Shown: one piece after another, positions 55,556-64,000 of the stretch
How the letters are laid out: every line of letters starts with the position of its first letter
How positions within the stretch are numbered: the first letter of the stretch is position 1
Assembly: GCA_039810245.1 (NCBI GenBank)
Contig: JBDHWQ010000014.1
Location: forward strand, 1-64,000
DNA length: 64,000 nucleotides
Origin: CALDSL01 sp039810245
GTDB taxonomy: Bacteria > Chloroflexota > Anaerolineae > Anaerolineales > Anaerolineaceae
Direction: 5' to 3'
The notes under the pieces: generated by a model
Told to the model about the DNA's origin: nothing
Databases searched by the model: none
What the model saw: only the letters and a program-made list of their open reading frames with translations
Position numbers and translations under genes: made by a program

Positions 55556-58192
55556 CTATCTTACCGTGATCGGCGCGTAGGTGGCGTATTGATTGCCGTC
55601 CAGGTCTTCGGCGATGAAGCCGACCACATAATCACCGGCGGGGGCATCCATCAGTTCCCAGGTAAAGTTCTGGCTGCTGAAGGTCAGCGTGGCGCCTTCC
55701 TGGGTGACAGGGGTCATGGGCTGGCCGCTGCCGTTGGTATCCAGCCACTGCTCCAGCAGGGTGATCTGGTCTCCCGGCTCGGGTACGATCTCCCATGGCG
55801 CGCCGGGGTTATTGCCCGAAGCGCTGCTCATCTCGGCGGTGTTAAAGCCGTAGACGTGCACCAGGTTGCCGTTCTGCATCTCAAGCTGGGCGTAGCGCTG
55901 TTCGCCATCCTTGTAGCGGTAGATGCCGTCCACGCGGTACAGCGCTTCTTCGGCTGTCGCGCCATAATTGCGCGGGCGCAGGGTGGCCATCTCCAGGTTC
56001 TGCCCGTCGTTGATGCCAAACACCACCGGCTCCCACTCGTATTCCAGCGTGAATGAGCCGGACGTGCCCCAATCCGGGTAGAATACCCCGTCCACTTCGC
56101 GCGTGGTCGTGCTTTCCAGGTAGTCCATGTCGGCAACGTAGATCGACTGGCCGGTGCGGTCGAGGTAGCCCACGAACAAGTAGATATAGCCGATGTTCTG
56201 GCCGCTGATCTGGCTGCTGAGCAGCACCGTCTGGCCGGGGGCCACGCTGTCAGCCGAAAGCTGCAGCGGCGAAAGCGTGATCTGCCCCGCGCCGGGGGCG
56301 CGCACTGAGCCAAGCTGCGTGCTGGGTGCGGCAGGCGCGGCTTGGAAGCGTGCGCCGGTGTAGTGGAACGCCAGGAAGTCATCCCACAGCGAATCCTGCG
56401 CGAAGCGGTCGGCTATCACGGTGTAGGATCGCGGCCCGCCCGCACCGGTGTTATAGAGCTGCGAGTTGGGATAGTAGATGGAGACGCCGGTAGCCCCGCG
56501 CTTGTTGGGCCCGTTGTTGATCGCCACCACCGAGGTATCGATGGCGGCCACCACGCCGCTGGCGGCCTGCGCCACGGCGTCGTTGTTCACTTCGCGCTGT
56601 AAGAGCTGCGCGAAGTTCCCCAGGTCAATGTAGGATGGCGGCACCTGGCTGCCAAAGATGCTGGTGAACGAGCGCGCGAAGCGTTTGGCGCGCGCCACGC
56701 CGCCCTGGTCGGCGGATTGCAGCGCGAAGGACAGCTGGTTGACGCGGTCCATCAGCTCGGGCACGCGCGAGAGGTCGATAGTAGCCAGGGTGATATCGCC
56801 GCCCATCTGCCGCGCGAGCTGGTCCGCGGAGATGCGCGGCCCGCCGCCAAACAACCCGCTCATCCCCGAGCTCTGCCGCAGCAGGTCGGCGCGGGCGTTA
56901 TCGTCCACGATGCGCTCGTCGTTGCGAATATAGCTCTGGACAATGGCCTGCCCAAGCTGCGCGCCGTCCATGCCGGGGTTGGCTTCCAGCGTGTCGAACA
57001 CACTGGCGTAAGCCCAACCCAGCGCCGGCTCAGTCTCCTGCGAGAGCACTGCGTAGCGCGCGTGCGGTTCCAACGCGCTGAGAACTTCCAGGTGACCCAT
57101 CAGGCAGGCGTCCATGCCCAGCAGGTCGATCTTATCTACCCCGGTTTGCTGGCGGATCTGCCCCAGCGCGTCATCGATTTCATTCAGGAAGAGCTGGTCG
57201 CCGGCGGCCTGCCCCAGCGGGGCATCCGTGCTGGAGCGCCCGGCCGAGTCGGTATCGCTCCAACCGCCCGGCCAGCCCATGCCGTGATCCGAAAGGATCA
57301 ACGCATAGCGGTCGGCAGGGTACGTCTGCATGGCCCAGGTGGCAAAGTCGACCAGCGTGCGCGTATCGGACATGTTGACTTCGCCCAGGTCATCCAGCAT
57401 TTGCGAGCCCACGCGGTTGAGGTCGTTATCACGCGTCACCAGGTAGCGGCGTGCGCCATTCCAGTTGCCGTCGCCGCTGAAACCGCCGCGGTAGCGGTCG
57501 ATCTGCGCCACGATGGTGACGTTGTCGCTCGAGCCCACGCGCTCGGCTTCGTTCAAGTCAAGGGTGATATCCTGCTCCAGGATCTTATCATCGGCATCCT
57601 GGTAGAGCATCACCAGCCACTTCTCGCCGCCGCTGCCGCTCGAACCGGTGCTGCCCAGCGGCCGCGGGGTAGAGGTCTTGCGCGGCACCAGGGTGTTGAT
57701 CACCAGCGGCGCGTGAGTGGGCTGGGCCACATCGGCGGGCGGAATCTGCTGGTTATCCTGCGGGAAGGTCTGGTCCTGTGGGGCGGTCTGATCCTGGGGG
57801 AAGGCGTCTCCGCCACCGCCGCCAAACAACGACGGCCCCAGCACGACGACCAGGATGATCAGCAGCACGATCATGCCGATCGATCCCAGGCAGCCGCCGC
57901 GCCGCGCGCCCCCGCCGCCGCCCGGCAGCGGGAAACCGCCAAAGCCACCGCCCCCTCCGCCGCTGCTGCCACCGCCGGAGCCAAAACCGCCAAAACCACC
58001 CCCACTGCTGCCCCCGCTGGAGCCGCCACTGGATCCGAAACCACCACCACCGCCACCCTGCTCGCGCTCGCGGCGCGGAGCTTCGGCGCGCTCGCGCGGC
58101 CCGCTAGAGTCGCCGGCCGGTCGACGCCGCCCCGCGCGGATGGTGAAAGCAATCTGCCCGAACGGGCGCATCGTACCTGAAGTCATATCCAT
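55556..58192 (-). CDS. Clostripain-family (C11) cysteine peptidase with Gly-rich membrane-anchored N-terminus
   Basis: The 878-aa protein has a basic start and a Gly/Ser-rich low-complexity stretch (about residues 45-98). A transmembrane helix (about 104-125) and a C11 peptidase domain (about 190-625) follow. The catalytic dyad is His in LILSDHGMGW (about 300) and Cys in GMDACLMGHLE (about 355). A beta-sandwich C-terminus follows. C11 enzymes cut after basic residues and are often self-activating. The start may be the ATG at 58192, 58186 or 58171. Orientation suggests an extracytoplasmic protease. Confidence 0.87.
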   Translation of the reverse strand: MDMTSGTMRPFGQIAFTIRAGRRRPAGDSSGPRERAEAPRREREQGGGGGGFGSSGGSSGGSSGGGFGGFGSGGGSSGGGGGGFGGFPLPGGGGGARRGGCLGSIGMIVLLIILVVVLGPSLFGGGGGDAFPQDQTAPQDQTFPQDNQQIPPADVAQPTHAPLVINTLVPRKTSTPRPLGSTGSSGSGGEKWLVMLYQDADDKILEQDITLDLNEAERVGSSDNVTIVAQIDRYRGGFSGDGNWNGARRYLVTRDNDLNRVGSQMLDDLGEVNMSDTRTLVDFATWAMQTYPADRYALILSDHGMGWPGGWSDTDSAGRSSTDAPLGQAAGDQLFLNEIDDALGQIRQQTGVDKIDLLGMDACLMGHLEVLSALEPHARYAVLSQETEPALGWAYASVFDTLEANPGMDGAQLGQAIVQSYIRNDERIVDDNARADLLRQSSGMSGLFGGGPRISADQLARQMGGDITLATIDLSRVPELMDRVNQLSFALQSADQGGVARAKRFARSFTSIFGSQVPPSYIDLGNFAQLLQREVNNDAVAQAASGVVAAIDTSVVAINNGPNKRGATGVSIYYPNSQLYNTGAGGPRSYTVIADRFAQDSLWDDFLAFHYTGARFQAAPAAPSTQLGSVRAPGAGQITLSPLQLSADSVAPGQTVLLSSQISGQNIGYIYLFVGYLDRTGQSIYVADMDYLESTTTREVDGVFYPDWGTSGSFTLEYEWEPVVFGINDGQNLEMATLRPRNYGATAEEALYRVDGIYRYKDGEQRYAQLEMQNGNLVHVYGFNTAEMSSASGNNPGAPWEIVPEPGDQITLLEQWLDTNGSGQPMTPVTQEGATLTFSSQNFTWELMDAPAGDYVVGFIAEDLDGNQYATYAPITVR

Positions 58193-58412
58193 GGAAGAAT
58201 CTCCTCCGCCGGCCCAGAGCGGGTTAAGTCATGCGTTGGCCGGTGAAATGATTGTAGCATTTTTGGTTTGCAAGCATTGGGAGACATTTCGACCAAACCA
58301 TCCAGGCAAAACGCCGGTACAGTTTGGTTTGCGCCGCCTTTATACGAAGACAGCGAATCGTGCGAATGGTTTTGATGCGAAGTATTTTTACGCAAGCGCA
58401 AAAACACTGCTG

Positions 58413-59114
58413 CTACTCGCACTCTTTCTTCTGCTTGGGCAAATCGGGCAGCTGCCAGTCGATCTCTGGCAGGCCGGCTTCGCGCAGCGCGGCGTTGGCG
58501 CGCGAGAACGGGCGGCTGCCAAAAAAGCCGTTGTGCGCCGAAAGCGGCGAGGGGTGCGCGGATTGGATGATGAAGTGTCGCGTGGTGTCGATCAGATCGG
58601 CTTTGCGGCGCGCGTACGCGCCCCACAGGATGAACACCACCCGCGTGGGCAGCCTGTTCACCGCGCGCAGCACTGCGTCGGTAAACTGCTCCCAGCCCTT
58701 GCCCTGGTGCGAATTCGCCTGCCCGGCGCGGACCGTGAGCACCGCGTTGAGCAGCAGCACTCCCTGGCGCGCCCAGGGCACCAGGCAGCCGTGATCCGGT
58801 GGGGTGGCGCCCACGTCGTCCTGCAGCTCTTTGTAAATATTCACCAGCGAGGGCGGCAGTGGCACATTGGGCCGCACCGAAAAGGAGCATCCGTGTGCCT
58901 GGCGCGGGCCGTGGTAGGGGTCCTGCCCCAGGATCACCACGCGCACCTGCTCGTAAGGCGTGTACTCCAGGCACGAAAAGACCTCGCTCTCCTTGGGATA
59001 AATCGCGTATTTCGCCCGCTCGCTATCGACGAACTGCACCACATTCTGAAAGTAGGGTTTATCGATTTCATCCCCCAGCACCTTGCGCCACGATTGCGGA
59101 AGATTAACGATCAT
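58413..59114 (-). CDS. ung: Uracil-DNA glycosylase, family 1
   Basis: Ung removes uracil from DNA. The 233-aa protein has VVILGQDPYHGPRQAHGCSFSV (catalytic Asp in GQDPYH, about residues 64-69), VLLLNAVLTVR and the HPSPLSAH loop (about 191-198). The start at 59114 (MIVNLPQSW) follows AGGAG. It complements the Mug-type enzyme at the left end of the window. The 220-bp region downstream (58193-58412) shows no gene. Confidence 0.96.
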   Translation of the reverse strand: MIVNLPQSWRKVLGDEIDKPYFQNVVQFVDSERAKYAIYPKESEVFSCLEYTPYEQVRVVILGQDPYHGPRQAHGCSFSVRPNVPLPPSLVNIYKELQDDVGATPPDHGCLVPWARQGVLLLNAVLTVRAGQANSHQGKGWEQFTDAVLRAVNRLPTRVVFILWGAYARRKADLIDTTRHFIIQSAHPSPLSAHNGFFGSRPFSRANAALREAGLPEIDWQLPDLPKQKKECE

Positions 59115-59242
59115 GCCATTCTCCTGAAGAACAAAATCCGGAAACGCGAAGTGCGCGAAGGAAAACCAGTATACGTTCTTACGCCTGTATTGTATTCTCC
59201 CCCGGTTCTTCGCGCATCCTTCTCGTTCTTTACGGTGCAGAT

Positions 59243-61060
59243 TCACATATCCGCGGAGAAGCGCTCGCGGTAGGCGTCGACGGAAATCATCGGCGGTCGC
59301 TCGCGCTCGGCCACCTCGGCCACATCGAGCGAATAACCGCCTTCATCGTAACGGATCAGCTTCATTGACTTGTTCACTTCTTCCAAAATCGAGCGGTTAT
59401 AGCGGTTTTCCAGCTTACGCAGCACCGCCTGCAGGATGGTGAACGACATCTTGCTCAGCGCTTCCAGGCTCTGGTTATGATGCACGCGCTCCAGCAGGTC
59501 CACCTGGGCAATTGCCGAAAGCCCAAACTTCTCAAACACATCGATCAGCAGCCCGATCTCCACGCCATAGCCGGAGAAAAACGGCAGTTGTTCCAGCGCC
59601 TTGCGCCGCCCGCCGTACTCGCCGGAAAGCGGCTGGATCACCCCCGAAAGCTCTGGGTAGAACAGGTTGAGCAGCGGGCGCGCGGTCAGCTCGGTGACGC
59701 GCCCCCCGCCGCCGGCCACCGTTTGCCCGCCTTCGCGCAGCGGGCGCTGGTAAAAGCCCTTGACAAACTGCAGCGCAGGGTTGACCAGCATCGGGCCAAT
59801 AACCCCCACCACAAAACGCGGATGGATGTTGACGATGTCGGTATCAATCCACACTACGATCTCACCGCGCGTCACCAGCAGGCTCTTCCACAACGCCTCG
59901 CCCTTGCCGCGCCGGCTGCCCAGCTCGGGCAGCATCTGCTGGTGGATGTACACCGGCACGCCCAGCTCGGCGGCGATCTGCCGGGTGCAGTCGGTGGAGT
60001 GCGAATCGATCAGCACCACCTCGTCCAGCAACGGGTACTGGTCCATCAGCCGCCCCTTGACGGTGCGGATCACCTGGCCCACGGTTTCTTCCTCGTTCAG
60101 CGCCGGCAGCGCCAGGCTGATGCTTACGCCCTGTTCCTGCTTGAAGCGCACCAGGCGCTCAATGTCGTCGAACTCGTCGGCATGGTACGTATTCTCGGCA
60201 AACCAGCGGTCCACCAGCAGCGAAATCGCCTGCGCGCCGGCCAGCTCACCTTCCGCGCCGGTCCAGGTTTTTGGCAGCGGGTCTTTCGACTTAACCACCA
60301 CCACCGGGCATTGCGCGCCGCGCAGCATATCTTCAGCGGCAGCACCCAACTGCCACTCGCTGGCCGCACTGCCCGAGCCGCCCAACACCAGCAGGTCGGC
60401 CGCGCCGGAAAGCTCGCGAATTGTCGCGGCCGGGTTGACCGAAGGTTCCACCCGCAGCGCCACGCCCTTCAGGCTGGGCAGAATCGCGGCCAGGCCGCGG
60501 AATGGTTCTTCCAGGTAATCGGGAGTTTGCGGCGCGGTGAGGTGCAGCGCGGCAATTTCGTCGTGTGGCAGGGTCAGGCTCATGCGCAGCGAAAGCTCGG
60601 CGTACGGGCCGCCACGCAGCGGCACCAGCGTGCGGGCAATTGCCTGCGGCCAGGGTCCGCGCACCACCGCCAGGTCGCAGACTGGCTGCGCGGCGATCTC
60701 GGGTGGCGGGCTGCCCAGGCGCTCAAAGTGGCACGGGTATTCCAGCGCCAGCAGGTCGGGCGGGTCACGGCGCAGAATATCGACCAGCTCCTGCCAGGGG
60801 TTATAGGAAGCCACCACGCGCGCCACGCTGTAGGAAACGCCATCCGGCGAGAGCGCCAGGAGCTGCTTGCGCAGCGCGCGCGCCTGCGTAGACGCCGCCG
60901 AGAGCGAAGCCTCCGGCTCGACCGGCACCAGGCCGACCAGCCGCACCGACGCGCCAGTAGCGCGCGCCAGGCTCAGCGCCGCCGAGCAGTCCATCCCCGG
61001 CAGCACCGGCACCACCACCTCACGGAACGGCCGGAAAATGCGTTTCTTCATACGTCTCAT
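59243..61060 (-). CDS. gpgS: Universal-stress-protein domains fused to a glucosyl-3-phosphoglycerate synthase-like glycosyltransferase
   Basis: Residues 1-145 and about 150-260 form two UspA-like domains (LLVLGGSGSAASEW ... CPVVVVKS ends the second). Residues 300-590 are a GT81 GpgS-like GT-A domain: SLALPALNEEETVGQVIRTV, VVLIDSHSTDCT, WIDTDIVNIHPRFV (DxD), and LSGEYGGRRKALEQLPFFSGYGVEIG. GpgS transfers glucose to 3-phosphoglycerate, the first step to glucosylglycerate or methylglucose polysaccharide. The extra Usp module is unusual. A GT4 gene lies just upstream on the same strand. Confidence 0.87.
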   Translation of the reverse strand: MRRMKKRIFRPFREVVVPVLPGMDCSAALSLARATGASVRLVGLVPVEPEASLSAASTQARALRKQLLALSPDGVSYSVARVVASYNPWQELVDILRRDPPDLLALEYPCHFERLGSPPPEIAAQPVCDLAVVRGPWPQAIARTLVPLRGGPYAELSLRMSLTLPHDEIAALHLTAPQTPDYLEEPFRGLAAILPSLKGVALRVEPSVNPAATIRELSGAADLLVLGGSGSAASEWQLGAAAEDMLRGAQCPVVVVKSKDPLPKTWTGAEGELAGAQAISLLVDRWFAENTYHADEFDDIERLVRFKQEQGVSISLALPALNEEETVGQVIRTVKGRLMDQYPLLDEVVLIDSHSTDCTRQIAAELGVPVYIHQQMLPELGSRRGKGEALWKSLLVTRGEIVVWIDTDIVNIHPRFVVGVIGPMLVNPALQFVKGFYQRPLREGGQTVAGGGGRVTELTARPLLNLFYPELSGVIQPLSGEYGGRRKALEQLPFFSGYGVEIGLLIDVFEKFGLSAIAQVDLLERVHHNQSLEALSKMSFTILQAVLRKLENRYNRSILEEVNKSMKLIRYDEGGYSLDVAEVAERERPPMISVDAYRERFSADM

Positions 61061-61106
61061 CGTGCTTCACTCCTAACGGATAATTTAATCGAGAAATTTC
61101 TCTTTC

Positions 61107-62324
61107 TCATAACTCCAACAGCGGGGCGATCTGGTTTTGGTAGATTGCTTCCCAGGTGTAGTTCTGGCGTACCCGGGCACGGTGGCGGTACTCGGCGCTG
61201 GCCTGCAAGCGGTCGCGCACCGTGGCGGCCAGCGAGAGCGGGTTGCAGTCCGGAGAGAAGAACGTGGCGGCGTCGCCCGCCAGCGCACGCAGCGCGGGGA
61301 TGTCGCTGCAAAAGATGGGCAGGTAGGCCAGCCCGGCTTCCAGCACCGGGATGCCAAAGCCTTCCTCGCGGCTGGGCAGGAACAGCGCATCCGCTATGCG
61401 GTACAGCGCGGCCACGCTGGCATCATCCAGCCCGTCCGGCGCCCACTCGGCCAAGAAATGTGCCGCCTGCTCCAGGCCCAACTGCGCGCGCAGTTCCTGC
61501 AGCTCGCGCAGGTAGCCGGCGTTGGCCGGGTTATGCGCCCCCGGCGGCCCGGTGACAACCAGCGCCGCATCGGGCAGGTCAGCCCGCAGCGCGGCCAGGG
61601 TGGACAGCGCCAGCTCCAGATTCTTCCGCCGCGTGACGCGCACCGGCGCCAGCAGGATGGGCGCGGATTGCGCCAGGCGTACCTGCGTCACAATGCGCGC
61701 CAGCGCCGGCGGCAGGGCCAGAAAATCCGGCAGGTCCAGCCCGGCGGGGATGGACTGGATGCTCTCGCGCGAGATGCCCATCAGCGCCGCCAGCTCTTCG
61801 CGCCGCGCCTCAGAGACCACCACCTGCCGCGCCCCGGGCCAGGCCGTGCGCAGGAGATCCCAGGGATAGCCGGGGTGCAGTTCGCCATCGTAGCGATCGG
61901 CGCCCCACGCCAGGTCGTGATGCCACAGGATGAAGCGCGGCGCGCCCGGCGACTGCGATATGCGGTACAGCGCGGCGGTGAGTGCCAGGTTTTTGTGCAG
62001 TGAAGCCACATTGTGCAGCACCACTGCACCGGCTCCGGCCAGCGCGGCGCGCAGCTCGCTTTCCAGCGCGGTCGATAGCGCGTCAAAGCCTTCCGGCACG
62101 CTGCCCGCATCCAGCGCGGCCTTCATCTTCAACACTTCCGGGTGGCGTGAATCCATGCGCGGCAGGGTGATCACCGGGATGCGTGCATCCCAGGTCTGCC
62201 CGCGCCCGGCCACCACGCTGACGCTGTGCCCGGCGCGATCAAACTGCACCGCCTGGCGGGCCAGTACGGTCTCTACTCCCCCAACCACGGGGGGCGCGGA
62301 ATAATGGATCAGGAGTATTTTCAT
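61107..62324 (-). CDS. GT4-family glycosyltransferase
   Basis: The start at 62324 (MKILLIHYSAPPVVGGVE) gives a 405-aa GT-B enzyme. It has the N-terminal GGVETVLARQA loop, VLHNVASLHKNL, and the C-terminal donor site SREEGFGIPVLEAGLAYLPIFCSDIPALRALAG (EGFGIPVLEA motif). It probably uses a nucleotide sugar to extend a glycoside. Its position 46 bp upstream of the GpgS-like gene suggests joint action, for example on a glucosyl(3-phospho)glycerate acceptor, but this is inference. Confidence 0.87.
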   Translation of the reverse strand: MKILLIHYSAPPVVGGVETVLARQAVQFDRAGHSVSVVAGRGQTWDARIPVITLPRMDSRHPEVLKMKAALDAGSVPEGFDALSTALESELRAALAGAGAVVLHNVASLHKNLALTAALYRISQSPGAPRFILWHHDLAWGADRYDGELHPGYPWDLLRTAWPGARQVVVSEARREELAALMGISRESIQSIPAGLDLPDFLALPPALARIVTQVRLAQSAPILLAPVRVTRRKNLELALSTLAALRADLPDAALVVTGPPGAHNPANAGYLRELQELRAQLGLEQAAHFLAEWAPDGLDDASVAALYRIADALFLPSREEGFGIPVLEAGLAYLPIFCSDIPALRALAGDAATFFSPDCNPLSLAATVRDRLQASAEYRHRARVRQNYTWEAIYQNQIAPLLEL

Positions 62325-62586
62325 GCTCGTTTCCAGAAATCGTTGGCGGGCGGGCATGCTCGCCGCCAAAGGTTTGTGGGTTGAGATCAATCAGCGCGCG
62401 CGCCGGTTGACCGGACTGGATGATGAAAAAGGATGAAGCTTCCCCCGGCTCCAGCGGAAAGACGAGGGCCAAACCCGGTGCATGATCGCGGTTGGATAGT
62501 ACACGGCCCCAAACGCCAGCCAGGGCAACACCAGTATAGCCAATTTTGGGGGCGTTATCAACCGCGCCAGGCGGTAACCGGGCAGC

Positions 62587-64000
62587 CTACGGGCGCATGT
62601 ACAGGTTGCTCTTGCTGCCGCCATCGTAACTCAGGCGCACATAGCCGCCGGTGCCATCCTGCACGTAAATATCCAGGCTGCCATCCGGCCCCAGCACGTA
62701 CATGAAGCGGGTGGCGTCGCGCAGCCAGTTGGGCCAGGTGGTATTGGCACCGGCCGGCGGATCGGTCTGCGGGATGGGGTAGATATTGTACGCCTCGTTC
62801 ATCTTGCGCACATACACGCGCCAGCGCGTGCCATCATTGTTGGCAAACAGCAGCAGCGCGCCATCGCGCGAAAGGTGCGGCCAGCCTTCCTCACCGTCGA
62901 GGAACGTCAGGCGGTTGGCCGACGGCGCGGGGGGTGTGTTGGTAGGCGTGCGCGTGCGCGTCGGCGTGCGCGTGGGGGTCAGGCTGGTGGTGGGCGAGGG
63001 CGTCACGGTGGCTGTCTCGGTGACGGTAGGAGTCAGGGTAGCGGTTTCGGTATCGGTGGGCGTCGGCGTCAGCGTGGCGGTTTCGGTCTCGGTTGGCGTG
63101 GGTGTAGCGGTGATCTCCTGCGGCAGTGGTCCGGGCATGGGGCGCGCCAGCACGCCCGCGCCGTTGTAAGCCAGGCTGGGGCAGGCCGGCAGCGACCAGG
63201 CGGCAGTATAGGGGCTGACGGTGATCGAATAGACGTCGCTCTGCCCGCTGCTCACCTGCCCCTTGATGAACACGATTCGCGTGCTGTCGTTCGACCAATC
63301 CGGCTGGCGGTTATCCAGCGCATCATTGGTCAGGCGCTGCAGGCCGGTGCCATCCGGGCGCACGCGGAACAGGTCGGAGCCGGCGCCGTTCTCGTTGCGG
63401 AACACGATCCAGCCACCGTTGGGCGACCAGTTCGCCTCAGTATTGCGGCCCGCCGGCAGGCCGTTCAGCGGCACAGGGGCGCCCGCCGCGCCACCGTTGG
63501 TGTTCAGCTTGACACATTGCCAGTAAATCGTCGCGCCGTCGTCGTACAGCAGGCGCTGTCCGTCCGGCGACCAGTCGTTGACGTGCAGGTTTGGCCCGCG
63601 CACCACCGGGATAGGCCCAGGGGTGGCGGTGCCGGTGTTGCGCGGCGTGGGGTACGGCGTGGAGCGGATCATCCAGATGCCGGGGTTGGCTCCATCGTTC
63701 TGTGAATAGGCCACGTGTGGCGGGCGAGGGCTTTTGGCAATCTGCGTTTGGTAAGCCACGTAGGTGGCGGTGCCGCGCGGGCCGGGGGCCAGCGTAGCCG
63801 AAGTGCGCGGCGTGGCGGATGTGCCCAGCGGGCGACTGGTGTTGGTACGCACGAAGAAGATCGGCGGCTGGGGCGTGCTGGTGCGCGTGGTGAACGGGCG
63901 CACGAACCAGGTGGGCGTACCCAGCAGGTCTTCGCCACTATCGCCGCCTTCCCCACCTCCGCCGGTATCGGGGAAGAGGTCTTGGGTGGGGCCGACGATG
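62587..64000 (-). CDS. PD40 beta-propeller protein with TPT linker, 5' end outside window
   Basis: The reading frame stays open to the right edge, so the N-terminus is missing and the visible part is about 470 residues. It contains propeller blades (VNDWSPDGQRLLYDDG, ANWSPNGGWIVFRNENG, PDWSNDSTRIVFIKG, WPHLSRDGALLLFANN) on both sides of a Thr/Pro/Glu repeat linker (TPTPTETETATLTPT and similar). It resembles the lipoprotein at 53083 in style. It is probably exported and binds or scaffolds at the surface. The 262-bp gap before 62324 has no clear gene. Confidence 0.78.
   Translation of the reverse strand, partial: IVGPTQDLFPDTGGGGEGGDSGEDLLGTPTWFVRPFTTRTSTPQPPIFFVRTNTSRPLGTSATPRTSATLAPGPRGTATYVAYQTQIAKSPRPPHVAYSQNDGANPGIWMIRSTPYPTPRNTGTATPGPIPVVRGPNLHVNDWSPDGQRLLYDDGATIYWQCVKLNTNGGAAGAPVPLNGLPAGRNTEANWSPNGGWIVFRNENGAGSDLFRVRPDGTGLQRLTNDALDNRQPDWSNDSTRIVFIKGQVSSGQSDVYSITVSPYTAAWSLPACPSLAYNGAGVLARPMPGPLPQEITATPTPTETETATLTPTPTDTETATLTPTVTETATVTPSPTTSLTPTRTPTRTRTPTNTPPAPSANRLTFLDGEEGWPHLSRDGALLLFANNDGTRWRVYVRKMNEAYNIYPIPQTDPPAGANTTWPNWLRDATRFMYVLGPDGSLDIYVQDGTGGYVRLSYDGGSKSNLYMRP

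Noticed and set aside
58382..58407. Imperfect hairpin downstream of ung as terminator
   Set aside because: Two mismatches in 12 pairs, and the T-run lies on the wrong arm for the minus-strand transcript.
57855..59273. 472-codon plus-strand frame
   Set aside because: It is antisense to clostripain and Ung; its Pro-rich start mirrors the Gly-rich tract of the real gene.
59477..61555. 692-codon plus-strand frame
   Set aside because: It is antisense to the USP-GpgS gene, which has clear catalytic motifs; the translation is His/Gln/Arg-rich without domains.
62391..62624. Minus-strand 77-codon frame with one hydrophobic stretch
   Set aside because: No start signal, and it overlaps the end of the propeller gene; the hydrophobic part is not enough evidence.
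1..64000. tRNA, rRNA, CRISPR arrays, insertion sequences, prophage
   Set aside because: Intergenic gaps were read for T-loop motifs, direct repeats with spacers, and transposase or integrase frames; none was found.

Overview
The window is a GC-rich bacterial chromosome segment, densely coded on both strands. It carries no rRNA, tRNA, CRISPR array or recognisable mobile element. The gene set suggests Chloroflexota, probably an Anaerolineae-type lineage. The signs are many exported proteins with Thr-Pro-rich TPT linkers, a CASTOR/POLLUX-type ion channel, a prokaryotic translin, a large SARP/AAA/TPR regulator and a DUF5714-type protein. This assignment is inference from gene content and not a search result. 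About 62 protein genes and one RNA gene (the small bacterial SRP RNA) are supported.

Layout. 1-8.0 kb: small metabolic and nucleic-acid-damage genes (YqfO-like domain, Mug glycosylase, Nudix, alkyltransferase-like protein, HD protein), membrane proteins, a tocopherol-cyclase-like protein, an M19 dipeptidase and an O-methyltransferase. 8.3-13.2 kb: signalling (PAS-PAS-GGDEF-EAL protein and an OmpR/HK pair). 13.2-14.7 kb: a lytic transglycosylase and a membrane protein on the minus strand. 14.8-19.6 kb: an arsenic island with two different ArsR regulators, each with visible operators, a double-methyltransferase ArsM fusion, Acr3, a DUF5714 protein and a thioredoxin-type ArsC. 19.8-24.3 kb: three tandem M42 peptidases and a PLP-dependent Cys/Met-metabolism enzyme. 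24.4-24.5 kb: SRP RNA. 24.6-30.5 kb: methyltransferases, an ABC-2 exporter whose ATPase is split by a -1 frame change, and PdxST. 30.5-36 kb: a GAF histidine kinase, a sulfite-oxidase-fold protein, a glycosyltransferase, and LysM and lipoprotein genes. 36.1-41.3 kb: ssb, translin, a split membrane-anchored Cas4-like nuclease, nadK, a zinc-finger membrane protein and recN. 41.4-48.8 kb: the SARP regulator, MutS2 and an AmrS-type radical SAM enzyme. 49-64 kb: a CASTOR/POLLUX channel, secreted and lipoprotein genes, DegV, clostripain, Ung, a USP-GpgS fusion and a GT4 glycosyltransferase. A beta-propeller protein runs off the right edge.

The strongest unusual signal is the ssb-translin-(Cas4 N half)-(Cas4 C half) gene string. 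All conserved Cas4/RecB elements are present but divided between two overlapping genes, each with one transmembrane helix at the junction. Other notable items are the twin ArsR operator in front of arsR and the ArsM fusion, the ABC ATPase frame change exactly at an in-phase CCCAAAG heptamer, and a recurrent use of very long perfect palindromes (up to 29 bp per arm) at gene ends.
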